Shown: positions 25,286 through 33,840 of the stretch, piece by piece
How the letters are laid out: each line of letters opens with the position of its first letter
Numbering within the stretch: position 1 is the first letter of the stretch
DNA from: JASHVB01 sp049522565
GTDB taxonomy: Bacteria; Pseudomonadota; Alphaproteobacteria; Acetobacterales; Acetobacteraceae
Assembly (NCBI GenBank): GCA_049522565.1
Contig: JBEKNT010000045.1
Span: 1-42,324, forward strand
DNA length: 42,324 bases
Reading direction: 5' to 3'
The notes under the pieces: generated by a model
The model's input: only the letters and a program-made list of their open reading frames with translations
Database searches by the model: none
Told to the model about the DNA's origin: nothing
Translations under genes and position numbers: made by a program

Positions 25286-25744
25286 CCCGCGCGGTAGCCC
25301 TCCCCACGGCGAAGCACTCCCGCAACCCTGGCGCGACAGACCGTTCAACTTCTCGCCCGATCGTCCTGGCCTGCTTCCTGCATTGAGCCGGTTGGCGATC
25401 ACGAGTGCGAATGACACCAGCATTTCGTCTCGCCACACTGCCGTCGTCTGCCCGCTCTCTAGGCTTGTTGCCGCCAAAATGCACAAAATCCTCGCTGCTC
25501 CCGGTCAATATTCATCTGCGACTGCCGCGCTCCCAAGGCACTCCTGCGGTCCGCGGGCTGCGGCTGCGGCCGGCGGGCGCAACCGCGTCTCCGGGTCACC
25601 GTCCGGGAGCCTGGAGCCTTGCCCTCCGCCACCGTCCTTGCCGCCGCCGCGGAGAGCGCTGAGCGGTCGACGCTTACCCCGACGCTCAACGGATCTGGCC
25701 GCATGAAGACGCGCCGCATCTTTTGCCAGAAAGGAGAACACCGC
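25286..25744. other. 460-bp region with no confident gene
   Basis: This region lies between the operator-like pair and the substrate-binding protein gene. Several short overlapping frames exist on both strands, but none shows a family motif or ribosome site. It may hold a long leader or a lost gene. An AAGGAG at about 25730 serves the GTG at 25745. Confidence 0.4.
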
Positions 25745-26698
25745 GTGATCCGCAGCCGACGCAGCTTCCTCGCCGCCGCCCTCGCCGCTCCGGTCGTGTT
25801 GCGCGCACGCCCAGCGGCCGCCGACACGGTCACCATCCGCATTGGCGCGCTCAAACTGATCCACTCCATCACGCCGTGGTTTTATGAACGCTTCGTGCCG
25901 GCGGGCTACCGCATCGAGATCATACCGTTCGAAAGCCCGACGGATGGCAAATCAGCCGTCGTAACGAAATCGGTGGACTTCGGGACATTCGGCATCGCCG
26001 CGGCGATCCTCGGTGCGGCGGCGCACGAGCCGGTCGTCGTGTTCGGTTCCTCCTGCAACAAGGGCATGGCGGTGGTTGCCCGCAAGGATTCGCCGATCGC
26101 CACATTGAAGGACCTGAAAGGCAAGCGGGTTGCCATCTGGCCCGGCTCGACCCAGGAAGTGTTCATTCTCGAGCGGCTGCACATGGAAGGCATGACGATC
26201 CACGACGTGGAGTCGGTGCGCGTGTCGTTCAGCGAGATGCCGGCTGCGCTCGCGCGTGGCGACGTGGACGCCTATGTGGGTGCCGAGCCGGGGCCCGGCC
26301 TGTCGCTGGCCAGCGGCGTCGGCAAGATCGTCGAATATCCGTATTCGACGCCGATGGGCAGCCTGAACATGATCCTCGCCGCGCATCGCGAAATGCTGGC
26401 GGACAAGCCGGAGCTGGCGCGCCTGGTGCTGACCTTGCAGAAGCAGGCGAGCACCTACGCCATGTCGCATCTCGACGAAATGGCCGCAATGACGGTTGCG
26501 AAGCTCGGCATGAAGCCGGAAGCGGTGGCGCTCTCGGTGAAGAATGTCGAGCTGAACTGGCGGATGTCGCCGGAAATGATCGCCGAAGGCAAGACCTACG
26601 CGGATCACATGCTGGAATTGAAGCAGATCCGAACCCTGCCGGATTTTTCCAGCTTCTTCGACACGCGCTTCTCCGACGCGCTGGCGCAGGGGGCGTGA
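25745..26698 (+). CDS. ABC transporter substrate-binding protein, NitT/TauT type
   Basis: Predicted 317-residue periplasmic binding protein of the SsuA/NrtA/TauA group. It opens with a twin-arginine-like signal (SRRSFLAAALAAPVVLRA) cleaved near ARPAAA-DT. The mature part shows VTKSVDFGTFGIAAAI, GMAVVARKDSPIATLKDLKG-KRVAIWPGSTQEVFIL and ALARGDVDAYVGAEPG, typical of ligand recognition in this group. GTG 25745 is chosen because AAGGAG lies 8 bases upstream; ATG 25703 would extend the leader. The stop codon overlaps the permease start. Ligand: by operon context a small nitrogen compound. Confidence 0.9.
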   Translation: MIRSRRSFLAAALAAPVVLRARPAAADTVTIRIGALKLIHSITPWFYERFVPAGYRIEIIPFESPTDGKSAVVTKSVDFGTFGIAAAILGAAAHEPVVVFGSSCNKGMAVVARKDSPIATLKDLKGKRVAIWPGSTQEVFILERLHMEGMTIHDVESVRVSFSEMPAALARGDVDAYVGAEPGPGLSLASGVGKIVEYPYSTPMGSLNMILAAHREMLADKPELARLVLTLQKQASTYAMSHLDEMAAMTVAKLGMKPEAVALSVKNVELNWRMSPEMIAEGKTYADHMLELKQIRTLPDFSSFFDTRFSDALAQGA

Positions 26699-27603
26699 TG
26701 GTGGACGGTGCGACAGACTCCCTCTCCCGTGGCGCAGGAGAGGGCGGGGTGAGGGTGCAGCGTGCCGCCCCGATCACCCTCACCCGCGTCGCTTCGCTCC
26801 GCGACCTCTCCCGCGTAGCGAGAGAGGTTTGCTGCGGGCGGCATGCCCGTGCCTGCCTTGTTCCGTTGCTGCTGCTGGTACTTTGGTGGCTTGGCACGCG
26901 GGGAAACCCCGACGGGCTGATCCCGCCGCCCGCGGCGGTGGGTGTCGCCCTCTGGGATCTTGCCTTTGGCGGCATCAACGACGACGCGTTCAGCCAGATG
27001 TTGCTCACCGACCTGATCGCCTCCGCCAGCCGCGTCTACGGTGCGTTTCTGCTCGCCGCCGCGGTCGCCCTGCCGCTCGGCATGCTGATCGGCCGCCTGC
27101 CCATCGTGCGTGACTTGCTCGAGCCCAGCTTGCAACTTCTGCGACCGGTCCCGGTCACCGCGTGGCTGCCGCTGTCGATGATCATTTTCGGTCTCGGCCC
27201 GCGTTCGGCGTTCTTCCTGGTCGCGCTCGGCGCCTTCTACCCGATCCTCGTCAACACCGTATTCGCGGTGCGCAGCGTCGAGCCACGCCTGTTCGAGGCC
27301 GCCCAGATGCTCGGCGTTTCGCCGGCGCGATTGTTTCCGAAAGTGGTCCTGCCCGCCTCGCTGCCCGGCATGTTCACCGGCCTCCGCGTCGGCCTCGGCT
27401 TCGCCTGGGTGGTGATCGTCGTCGGCGAAATGACCGGCGTGCAGACCGGCCTCGGCGCGATGATCATGGACGCGCGGCAGCTTTCCCGCACCGAGATCGT
27501 CATCTCCGGCATGGCGGTGATCGGTCTCGCCGGCTTCCTCTCCGATCTGGCGATCCAGCTGCTCGGCCGCCGCCTGCTGGCCTGGAGTCCGCTGCATGGT
27601 TGA
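26695..27603 (+). CDS. ABC transporter permease with a repeat-encoded N-terminus
   Basis: Predicted 302-residue inner-membrane permease (BPD_transp_1, SsuC/TauC type). After an unusual N-terminal extension, TM1 begins at about residue 53 (LVPLLLLVLWWLGTRG). The core has SASRVYGAFLLAAAVALPLG, LRPVPVTAWLPLSMIIFGLG and the EAA loop EAAQMLGVSPARLFPKVVLPASLPG. Residues about 8-45 (SLSRGAGEGG...SLRDLSRVAREV) are encoded by a family B palindromic repeat that happens to lack stops. Starts at GTG 26695 or ATG 26698 overlap the binding-protein stop, arguing that this is the true start; a TTG near 26863 after the repeat is an alternative. The end overlaps the ATPase gene by 8 bp. Confidence 0.88.
   Translation: MMVDGATDSLSRGAGEGGVRVQRAAPITLTRVASLRDLSRVAREVCCGRHARACLVPLLLLVLWWLGTRGNPDGLIPPPAAVGVALWDLAFGGINDDAFSQMLLTDLIASASRVYGAFLLAAAVALPLGMLIGRLPIVRDLLEPSLQLLRPVPVTAWLPLSMIIFGLGPRSAFFLVALGAFYPILVNTVFAVRSVEPRLFEAAQMLGVSPARLFPKVVLPASLPGMFTGLRVGLGFAWVVIVVGEMTGVQTGLGAMIMDARQLSRTEIVISGMAVIGLAGFLSDLAIQLLGRRLLAWSPLHG
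26718..26828. repeat. palindromic repeat, family B, inside a coding region
   Basis: CTCCCTCTCCCG-TGGCG-CAGGAGAGGG followed by GCGGGGTGAGGGTGCA pairs with TCACCCTCACCCGC and with CTCTCCCGCGTAGCGAGAGAGG further on. The structure and core words match the copies at 3851-3942 and 9980-10035, but here the repeat is read as protein by the permease gene. Confidence 0.8.
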
Positions 27604-28357
27604 GCCGCTGCTGCGTGTCAGCAACGCATCGAAAACCTATCCGGGCGGCATCCAGGCGCTGCGCGGCGCCAATCTCATCATCGAGCGCGGCGAGTTCGTC
27701 TGCCTGATCGGTGCCTCCGGTTGCGGCAAATCCACGCTGCTGCGCATGATCGCCGGCTTCGAACACCAAACCGAGGGCGACGTGGTGATGCGTGGCAAAC
27801 CGGTCACCGGCCCTGGTCCGGACCGCGGCATGGTGTTCCAGGATTACGGCCTGTTTCCCTGGCTGACGGTGCGCGGCAACATCGCCTTCGGCCCCGCCGA
27901 GCGGGGTAAGAAGAAGGCCGACGTCGCGCGGATCGCCGAGCGGTTCATTGCCATGATGGGGCTGGAGCGCTTCGCCGACGTGTATCCGCACCAACTCTCC
28001 GGCGGCATGAAGCAACGCGTCGCGATCGCGCGCGTGCTGGCGAACGACGCGCATCTCGCGCTGATGGACGAGCCGTTCGGTGCGCTGGATGCGATGACGC
28101 GCGAACGCTTGCAGGACGAGTTGCTGGCAATTTGGCGCGCCACCGAATTGTCGGTGGTGTTCGTGACACACTCGTTGGAGGAAGCGATCTTTCTCGCCGA
28201 CCGCGTCGTGGTGATGTCGCCTGGCCCCGGGCGCATCGTCGCCGAAGAGCCTATCGTGTTGCAACGTCCGCGCGACGTGTCCTCGCCGGAGTTCAATGCG
28301 ATCCGCCGCAGGCTCGCGGCGCTGCTGCACGCCGACCACGTGAAGGAGGCCGCGTGA
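27596..28357 (+). CDS. ABC transporter ATP-binding protein, NitT/TauT type
   Basis: Predicted 253-residue ATPase. Walker A GASGCGKST (residues 39-47), Q-loop MVFQDYGLFPWLTVRGNI, signature LSGGMKQRVAIARVL, Walker B LALMDEPFGALD and H-switch FVTHSLEEAIFLADR are all intact, with the NrtD/SsuB/TauB pattern. ATG 27596 lies inside the permease end (8-bp overlap), and its stop overlaps the allophanate hydrolase GTG, so uptake and degradation genes are translationally coupled. Confidence 0.96.
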   Translation: MVEPLLRVSNASKTYPGGIQALRGANLIIERGEFVCLIGASGCGKSTLLRMIAGFEHQTEGDVVMRGKPVTGPGPDRGMVFQDYGLFPWLTVRGNIAFGPAERGKKKADVARIAERFIAMMGLERFADVYPHQLSGGMKQRVAIARVLANDAHLALMDEPFGALDAMTRERLQDELLAIWRATELSVVFVTHSLEEAIFLADRVVVMSPGPGRIVAEEPIVLQRPRDVSSPEFNAIRRRLAALLHADHVKEAA

Positions 28358-30069
28358 CTCGAGCCGAAGCGGTCGAGGCAGCATTCGCCGCGGACCGTGT
28401 GCATGACGACCCTGCGATCTGGATTACGCGATTGCCGGATGAGGTTGTGCGGGCGCAGACGCGCGCGTTGCACGCCGAAGGCCCGCGTGGCCGTCCCCTG
28501 TGGGGCGTCCCGTTTGCCGTGAAGGACAACATCGACGTTGCCGGCCTGCCGACCACCGCCGCCTGTCCCGGTTTCGCCTACAGCGCCGATACCACCGCGC
28601 CGGCCGTGCAACGCTTGCTCGATGCCGGCGCCATCTTGCTCGGCAAAACCAATCTCGATCAGTTCGCGACCGGCCTGGTAGGCACGCGTTCGCCGTACGG
28701 CATCCCACGCAACGTGTTCGACGCACTGCGCGTTCCCGGGGGATCGTCATCGGGTTCGGCCTGCGCTGTGGCGGCTGGCATTGTGCCGTTCGCGTTGGGC
28801 ACGGATACCGCCGGCTCCGGTCGCGTGCCCGCGTCCTTCGGCAACATCGTCGGGTTGAAGCCGACCGTCGGCAGTGTGCCGACGCGCGGCGTGGTGCCGG
28901 CCTGCCGATCGGTGGACACGGTATCGGTGTTCGCCCGTTCGGTGGATGAAGCACTGGCCGTGCAGCGCGTCATCGCCGGCTTCGACCCCGACGACGCCTA
29001 TTCGCGGCGTGCCCCCTTCGCCCATTTGCGGCGTGGCGCGGCGCCGGGCCACCTGCGCGTCGCGATGGCCGATGTGGTTGAGCTATGTGAAGCAGAAACG
29101 ATCGTTCAGTATCAAGCTGCCGCGCACCACTTGCACGCGGAAACCATCGACATCGCGGCATTCCTGGAAATCGCCCGATTGCTCTACGATGGTCCGTGGG
29201 TCGCTGAACGCACCGCGGCTCTCCGGTCGGTGCTCGAAGAGCAGCCCGAGATTCTGCATCCGGTGACGCGCGACATCCTGCAAAGCGGCTTCACCCGTTA
29301 CAGCGTGGACGCTTTCGATGCCTTCCATCGCCTTGCCGGGGCAAAGCGGGCCGCGGAGCGTTTGTTCCAGACCTACGACGCCTTGTTGCTGCCGACGGCG
29401 CCGTTCTGTCCGACCCTGGCCGCGGTGCACGAGGATCCGATCGGCCTGAACAAACACCTCGGCACGTTCACCAACTTTGTGAATATCTGCGATCTGGCCG
29501 GTTTCGCCGTGCCCGCGGGATTTGGCGCCGACGGCTTGCCGGTGGGCGTCACATTGCTCGGGCCGGCATGGTCGGAAGGACGCCTCGCCGGCCTAGCGGA
29601 TGCGTTGCACCGTGCGTTCGCCACCACGGTCGGCGCCACCGGTCGGCCGTTACCGGCGGTTGCCGAACCCGATCCGCTCGCGGCGGACGAGACCGCGCTG
29701 TTATGCATCGGCGCGCATATGGGCGGCCTGACGCTGAACCATCAGATCACCTTGTTGGGCGGCCGGTTTGTTCGCGCCGCGGCCACGGCACCGATGTATC
29801 GCCTGTACGCGCTGGGCAATCGTCCGGGCATGCTGCGCGCCGCGGATGGCGCGGCAATCGCTGGTGAGATCTGGGCGCTGCCGACCGCTTCGATCGGGGC
29901 TTTGCTGGCGCAGGTGCCGCCGCCGCTCGGGTTCGGCATGGTGGAATTGCACGACGGCCCATGCCTCGGCTTCATTGCGGAGGCGGCCGGCGTGACAGAC
30001 GCGCCCGACATCACACGCTTCGGAGGCTGGCGCGCGTGGCTGCGGGCGAGCGAGGGGGACCGCCGATGA
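28354..30069 (+). CDS. atzF: allophanate hydrolase
   Basis: Predicted 571-residue cytoplasmic amidase-signature enzyme that splits allophanate to ammonia and CO2. The catalytic triad is visible: Lys57 (FAVKDNID), cis-Ser131 (GGSSSGSA) and nucleophile Ser155 (GTDTAGSGRVPA), with the normal 24-residue spacing. ASFGNIVGLKPTVGSVPTRG is the AtzF/DUR2-type block. The C-terminal domain (IGAHMGGLTLNHQITLLGG, LYALGNRPGMLRAADG, GMVELHDGPCLGFI) is the extra domain that distinguishes allophanate hydrolases from other amidases. GTG start with GAAGGAGG 4-5 bases upstream and GTGA overlap with the ATPase gene. No urea carboxylase gene is present, so allophanate more likely comes from biuret or carboxybiuret than from urea. 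Confidence 0.92.
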   Translation: MTRAEAVEAAFAADRVHDDPAIWITRLPDEVVRAQTRALHAEGPRGRPLWGVPFAVKDNIDVAGLPTTAACPGFAYSADTTAPAVQRLLDAGAILLGKTNLDQFATGLVGTRSPYGIPRNVFDALRVPGGSSSGSACAVAAGIVPFALGTDTAGSGRVPASFGNIVGLKPTVGSVPTRGVVPACRSVDTVSVFARSVDEALAVQRVIAGFDPDDAYSRRAPFAHLRRGAAPGHLRVAMADVVELCEAETIVQYQAAAHHLHAETIDIAAFLEIARLLYDGPWVAERTAALRSVLEEQPEILHPVTRDILQSGFTRYSVDAFDAFHRLAGAKRAAERLFQTYDALLLPTAPFCPTLAAVHEDPIGLNKHLGTFTNFVNICDLAGFAVPAGFGADGLPVGVTLLGPAWSEGRLAGLADALHRAFATTVGATGRPLPAVAEPDPLAADETALLCIGAHMGGLTLNHQITLLGGRFVRAAATAPMYRLYALGNRPGMLRAADGAAIAGEIWALPTASIGALLAQVPPPLGFGMVELHDGPCLGFIAEAAGVTDAPDITRFGGWRAWLRASEGDRR

Positions 30070-30251
30070 ATGACCCGATGGATCTCGACGCTTATATCGC
30101 TGCCGGCACGGTATTGCTTGGCATTCCCGTGCGGCCGGAATGGCGGGATGCGATCCGGCAGCAGCTCGGGGTTTCGTTCGATCTTGCGCGCCTCGTGCTC
30201 GATTTCCCATTGCCGGACGAGACCGATCCGGCGCCGGTGTTCTCGGCATGA
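30066..30251 (+). CDS. AtzG-like small subunit (DUF4089)
   Basis: A 61-residue protein (MNDPMDLDAYIAAGTVLLG, then IRQQLGVSFDLARLVLDFPL). It fits DUF4089, the family of AtzG, a small protein that binds and stabilises the amidase AtzE in an AtzE-AtzG complex resembling GatA-GatC. The ATGA overlap with atzF (30066-30069) couples its translation. The AtzE-family amidase follows 175 bp later. Role as amidase partner is known for AtzG; its assignment here is by family and position. Confidence 0.85.
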   Translation: MNDPMDLDAYIAAGTVLLGIPVRPEWRDAIRQQLGVSFDLARLVLDFPLPDETDPAPVFSA

Positions 30252-30346
30252 GCAGCAACATCCGATCCGCGTCGCTTGTCTCAAGAGCAAGGCGGGACGC
30301 ACCGCACCTCATGGCCGGTGGCGCCACGCCACCCACAGCTTTCGTG

Positions 30347-30411
30347 CGAGCATCGACCAAGTCGTGGATGGCGGCCTGCGCCGGCATGCCGGTTTGGCTG
30401 GTCAGGCCATG
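30347..30411. repeat. CATCGAC-AAGTCGTGGATG / CCGGCATG palindromic repeat
   Basis: GCATCGACCAAGTCGTGGATG followed by GCGGCCTGCGCCGGCATGCC resembles the inner element at about 8941-8985 (CATCGACTTAAGTCGTCGATG then CCGGCCCTCGCCGGCATG). It sits between the AtzG-like and amidase genes. This is a dispersed intergenic repeat of the CGTCATGCCGGC type. Confidence 0.6.
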
Positions 30412-30426
30412 CCAATAGAGCCTTCC

Positions 30427-31818
30427 ATGACCAGTGACACCGCCGCACGCATTGCCGCCGACGTTGCCGCCGGGCGACGGCGCGCGACCGATGTCGTGGC
30501 GCAGGCGCTGGAGCGCATTGCCGCTCGCAACCCGGTGCTGAACGCCTTCACCGCGGTCACCGCCGAACGTGCACGGGCGCGCGCCGCGGCGATCGACGCG
30601 GCGGTGGCGGCGGGCGGGTCGGTCGGGCCACTCGCTGGCGTGCCGTTCGCGGTGAAGAACCTGATCGACGTGGCCGGCCTGCCGACGCTGGCCGGCTCGC
30701 GCATCAACCGTGATCGCCCGGCCGCCACGGCGGATGCAACGTTGATAACGCGGTTGGAGTCCGCGGGTGCCGTACTGATTGGCGTGCTGAACATGGGCGA
30801 GTACGCCTACGACTTTACCGGCGAGAACGCGCATGATGGGCCGTCGCGCAATCCGCACGACAACACGCGCATGAGCGGCGGTTCGTCCGGAGGTTCGGGC
30901 GCGGCGGTCGGCGGTGCGCTGGTGCCGCTCGCGTTGGGTTCCGACACCAATGGCTCGATCCGCGTCCCGGCGTCGTTCTGCGGGGTGTTCGGCCTGAAGC
31001 CGACCTATGGCCGGCTGTCCCGCGCCGGGAGTTTTCCGTTCGTCTCGAGTCTGGACCATCTCGGCCCCTTGGCGCGGTGTACCGCCGACCTGGCTCTGGC
31101 CTACGACGCGATGCAGGGGGCCGATGTGCATGATCCGGTCTGCGTGGATCGTGCGGCGGAACCTGCGACGCCTGCGCTGCATGACGGCATCGCCGGCCTG
31201 CGCATCGTCCGCGCCGGCGGCTACTTCCGCGCCGGCGCTGCGGCGGAGGCGTTGGCGGCGCTCGACTCCGTCGCGACTGCGCTGGACGCGATGCGTGAGA
31301 TCACGTGGCCCGAGGCGGCGCGCGCCCGCGCTGCGGCGTATGTGATCACCGCGAGTGAGGGGGCGGCGCTGCATCTGCCACGGCTGCGCGCGCGGGCGGC
31401 GGACTTCGATCCGGACGTGCGGGACCGGCTGATCGCCGGCGCGCTCATTCCGGCGGCGATCGTCGCCCAGGCGCAGAAATTCCGCCGCTGGTACCGCGAT
31501 GCGGTGCTCCGGCTGTTCGACGCGGTCGATGTCATCCTGGCGCCGGCAACGCCCTGTGTCGCGCCGCGGATTGGGCAGAAGACCTTCGTGCTGGACGGGC
31601 GGGAACTGCCGCTGCGGCCGAATATCGGCATCTACACCCAGCCGGTGTCATTCGTCGGCCTGCCGGTCGTCGCGGTGCCGGTGCCATTGCCCGGCGGTCT
31701 GCCGATCGGCGTGCAGGTCATCGCCGCGCCGTGGCGCGAGGCGGTCGCGTTGCGCGTCGCCCACGCGCTGGAAACGAGTGGCATCGCACGCGCGCCGGAG
31801 CCGCCAGCCGACAGGTAA
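30427..31818 (+). CDS. AtzE-family amidase (biuret/carboxybiuret hydrolase-like)
   Basis: Predicted 463-residue amidase-signature hydrolase. Triad: Lys77 (FAVKNLIDVAG), cis-Ser153 (SGGSSGGSGAAV) and Ser177 (GSDTNGSIRVPASFCGVFGL). GLKPTYGRLSRAGSFPFVSSLDHLG and NMGEYAYDFTGENAHDG resemble AtzE-group enzymes, which deaminate 1-carboxybiuret to allophanate-level products with AtzG. Context (AtzG-like partner just upstream, AtzF and importer in the same run) supports this. HpxY-type oxamate-pathway amidases are close relatives with the same small partner, so the substrate remains uncertain. ATG 30427 has a weak ribosome site. Confidence 0.85.
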   Translation: MTSDTAARIAADVAAGRRRATDVVAQALERIAARNPVLNAFTAVTAERARARAAAIDAAVAAGGSVGPLAGVPFAVKNLIDVAGLPTLAGSRINRDRPAATADATLITRLESAGAVLIGVLNMGEYAYDFTGENAHDGPSRNPHDNTRMSGGSSGGSGAAVGGALVPLALGSDTNGSIRVPASFCGVFGLKPTYGRLSRAGSFPFVSSLDHLGPLARCTADLALAYDAMQGADVHDPVCVDRAAEPATPALHDGIAGLRIVRAGGYFRAGAAAEALAALDSVATALDAMREITWPEAARARAAAYVITASEGAALHLPRLRARAADFDPDVRDRLIAGALIPAAIVAQAQKFRRWYRDAVLRLFDAVDVILAPATPCVAPRIGQKTFVLDGRELPLRPNIGIYTQPVSFVGLPVVAVPVPLPGGLPIGVQVIAAPWREAVALRVAHALETSGIARAPEPPADR

Positions 31819-32020
31819 TACCAGACGCCGTAAAGGGTGACGCTGCGGCGGCTGGCCCTCGGCATGGCGGGCGAGCGCCCGCCATCCGGGACTTTGCCGC
31901 TTGCACCCAGGAATGCCGACGATACCGGCCGGCGGCGGTTCCGTTTCGCTGCGGCTTCGGATGAAGCAAAGATCATCGAGCGGCAATCGAACCAACAGTC
32001 TGCCACGCCGTTGTTGGAAC

Positions 32021-32665
32021 ATGTCCGCGGAAACCATGGCCACCGGCCACCCGGCGCAACGCCGTGACTTCTTGAAGCTGGTTACCGGGGCCGCGGCCGC
32101 CATCGGCACGGCTGCCTTCGCCTGGACCCTGATCGATTCCATGAACCCCGCGGCGGACGTGATCGCCGCCGGTGCGCCGATGGACATCGACCTCAGCAAG
32201 ATCGCGGCGGGCCAGCAGGTGATCGTTCGCTGGCGCGGCACGCCGATCCTGATCGTCAATCGTCCGCCAGCCGCGCTCAAGACCTTGCAGGAACCGGCAC
32301 TGCTGAGCCGGCTGAGCGACCCGAATTCGACTGCGCGTCAGCAGCCGCCCTATGCGGAGAACTGGCACCGCTCGATCAATCCGGAGTTCGCTGTCCTGGT
32401 TGGTATCTGTACGCATCTCGGCTGTCTGCCGTCATACCTGCCACAGCCGGATCCCTCGACGCCGGCGCCGAACTGGCCAGGCGGCTATTTCTGCCCGTGC
32501 CACGGCTCGAAATACGATCTGGCGGGCCGGGTTTATTCGGGTGTGCCGGCACCGTACAACCTGCCGGTTCCGCCCTACCATTTCCCGAGCAAAACGACAC
32601 TCCGGATCGGCGAGAACCCGCCCGGACAGGTGACATTTACCCTGGGCTCCGTGGTGCAGATGTAG
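32021..32665 (+). CDS. petA: Rieske iron-sulfur subunit of cytochrome bc1
   Basis: Predicted 214-residue membrane-anchored Rieske protein. A Tat-type anchor RRDFLKLVTGAAAAIG is followed by one transmembrane helix to about residue 40. The 2Fe-2S ligands are in CTHLGC and CPCHGSKYDLAG, with GVPAPYNLPVPPYHF after, as in ubiquinol-cytochrome c reductases. ATG 32021 keeps the usual N-terminus; ATG 32036 is an alternative. Cytochrome b and c1 genes, which normally follow, are missing; a sulfotransferase follows instead. It may be a second Rieske copy. The 200 bp before it hold no gene. Confidence 0.93.
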   Translation: MSAETMATGHPAQRRDFLKLVTGAAAAIGTAAFAWTLIDSMNPAADVIAAGAPMDIDLSKIAAGQQVIVRWRGTPILIVNRPPAALKTLQEPALLSRLSDPNSTARQQPPYAENWHRSINPEFAVLVGICTHLGCLPSYLPQPDPSTPAPNWPGGYFCPCHGSKYDLAGRVYSGVPAPYNLPVPPYHFPSKTTLRIGENPPGQVTFTLGSVVQM

Positions 32666-32953
32666 GGACCGTCGCGCCGCCCGCCATTGCCAGCGCAGGC
32701 GGCCGGTACGGCAGCGTCAGCAGCGGCCCGTGGTCTTCCATGCTTCCCCCTTACATCTCATCCGGTCTGGTGTGACAGTGGCACCGGGCCAGACGTCATG
32801 GGCACACCATCCATGGCCGGGCTACCCGAGACAGCTAGCGGCTGGCAAGAAGCCGCGCCAGCGCCATGCGTGGTCAAGCGTACGACGGATTGGCGCCACG
32901 GGCCGCAAAGCCGTAAACTCCGCCTGAGAAGCGCTTACCCACCGGAAGTTGCC

Positions 32954-33715
32954 ATGTTCTGCTGTCTCGGCATGTACGCGTCTGCATCCACATGGACGTT
33001 CAACGTGGTGCAGCAGATTGCCGGGACCGTTGCGCCAACCAGACCTGTCATGCCGGTCTTCGTGGCCGACGCGATTCCCAAGTGCGACGACAATTCGGCA
33101 ACCTTGGTGGTCAAGACCCACGGTACGCCGGCGGCGCGTGAACTCGGCCGTCGGGCCAGGGCCATCATCATCACCATCCGTGACCCTCGCGACGCCGTCG
33201 CATCCCTGATGCGGCACAACAAGGCACCCTTCGACTTCGCGCTGCGGGTGACGGAGGTATCCGCGTGGGCGTGTGCCCGCTTCGTCTCGCACCGCCGATC
33301 CGTATTGCTCAAATTCGAAGACCGATTCTTTGATGACCCGGGCACGGTCGAGCGTATCGCTGCAACGTTTCCCGGAACGCTTTCCGAAAGCGAATGCAGG
33401 CGCATATTCGAGAGGTTGCGCAGAGATGCGGTGGATGCGTTCATCGCCAATCTTGAGACGCTCGCCACGGCGAACAGCATGTTCGATGAGATGACGGGGC
33501 AGTGGGATACCTACGATGGGGCCTCAGGCTGGCATAAGCATCATGCCGGACGCGATGCGGAGGTCGGCCGATGGCGCCGCGAGCTTGCCGATCAGCAGGT
33601 GCTGACCGTCGAACGGCGTCTGCGACCCTGGATGGAGCGGTTTGGCTACCTCCCGATCACGTCCCGGCGGGACGCCTACGTGCTTAGCGTCGGTCAATAC
33701 GGGATCGTTGGATAG
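32954..33715 (+). CDS. sulfotransferase-family protein
   Basis: Predicted 253-residue cytoplasmic PAPS-dependent sulfotransferase-like protein. The 5'-phosphosulfate loop is near the start (LGMYASASTWTFNVVQQI), and the 3'-phosphate motif reads IIITIRDPRDAVASLMRH. The later stretch GTLSESECRRIFERLRRDAV and the TGQWDTYDGASGWHKHHAG block fit the family's C-terminal acceptor region. ATG 32954 has GGAAG 8 bases upstream; a longer frame from 32687 is rejected because its leader has no protein-like character. The 288 bp before it, after petA, hold nothing recognised. Acceptor may be a glycan or lipid. Confidence 0.85.
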   Translation: MFCCLGMYASASTWTFNVVQQIAGTVAPTRPVMPVFVADAIPKCDDNSATLVVKTHGTPAARELGRRARAIIITIRDPRDAVASLMRHNKAPFDFALRVTEVSAWACARFVSHRRSVLLKFEDRFFDDPGTVERIAATFPGTLSESECRRIFERLRRDAVDAFIANLETLATANSMFDEMTGQWDTYDGASGWHKHHAGRDAEVGRWRRELADQQVLTVERRLRPWMERFGYLPITSRRDAYVLSVGQYGIVG

Positions 33716-33840
33716 CGCTGCGACACGGCCGCCAGCCCACGACCGCCCGGTATGGGCGCCGTGGCTTGCTGCCTGACCGTGGCGATCGCCGCAGGAAAGC
33801 CGGTTGGATCGGCACCCGCCCGTCCCGCGGCGGAGCCGTC

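Noticed and set aside
32687..32953. N-terminal extension of the sulfotransferase
   Set aside because: The 89 codons upstream of ATG 32954 look noncoding, whereas 32954 has a ribosome site and places the phosphosulfate loop at the normal position.
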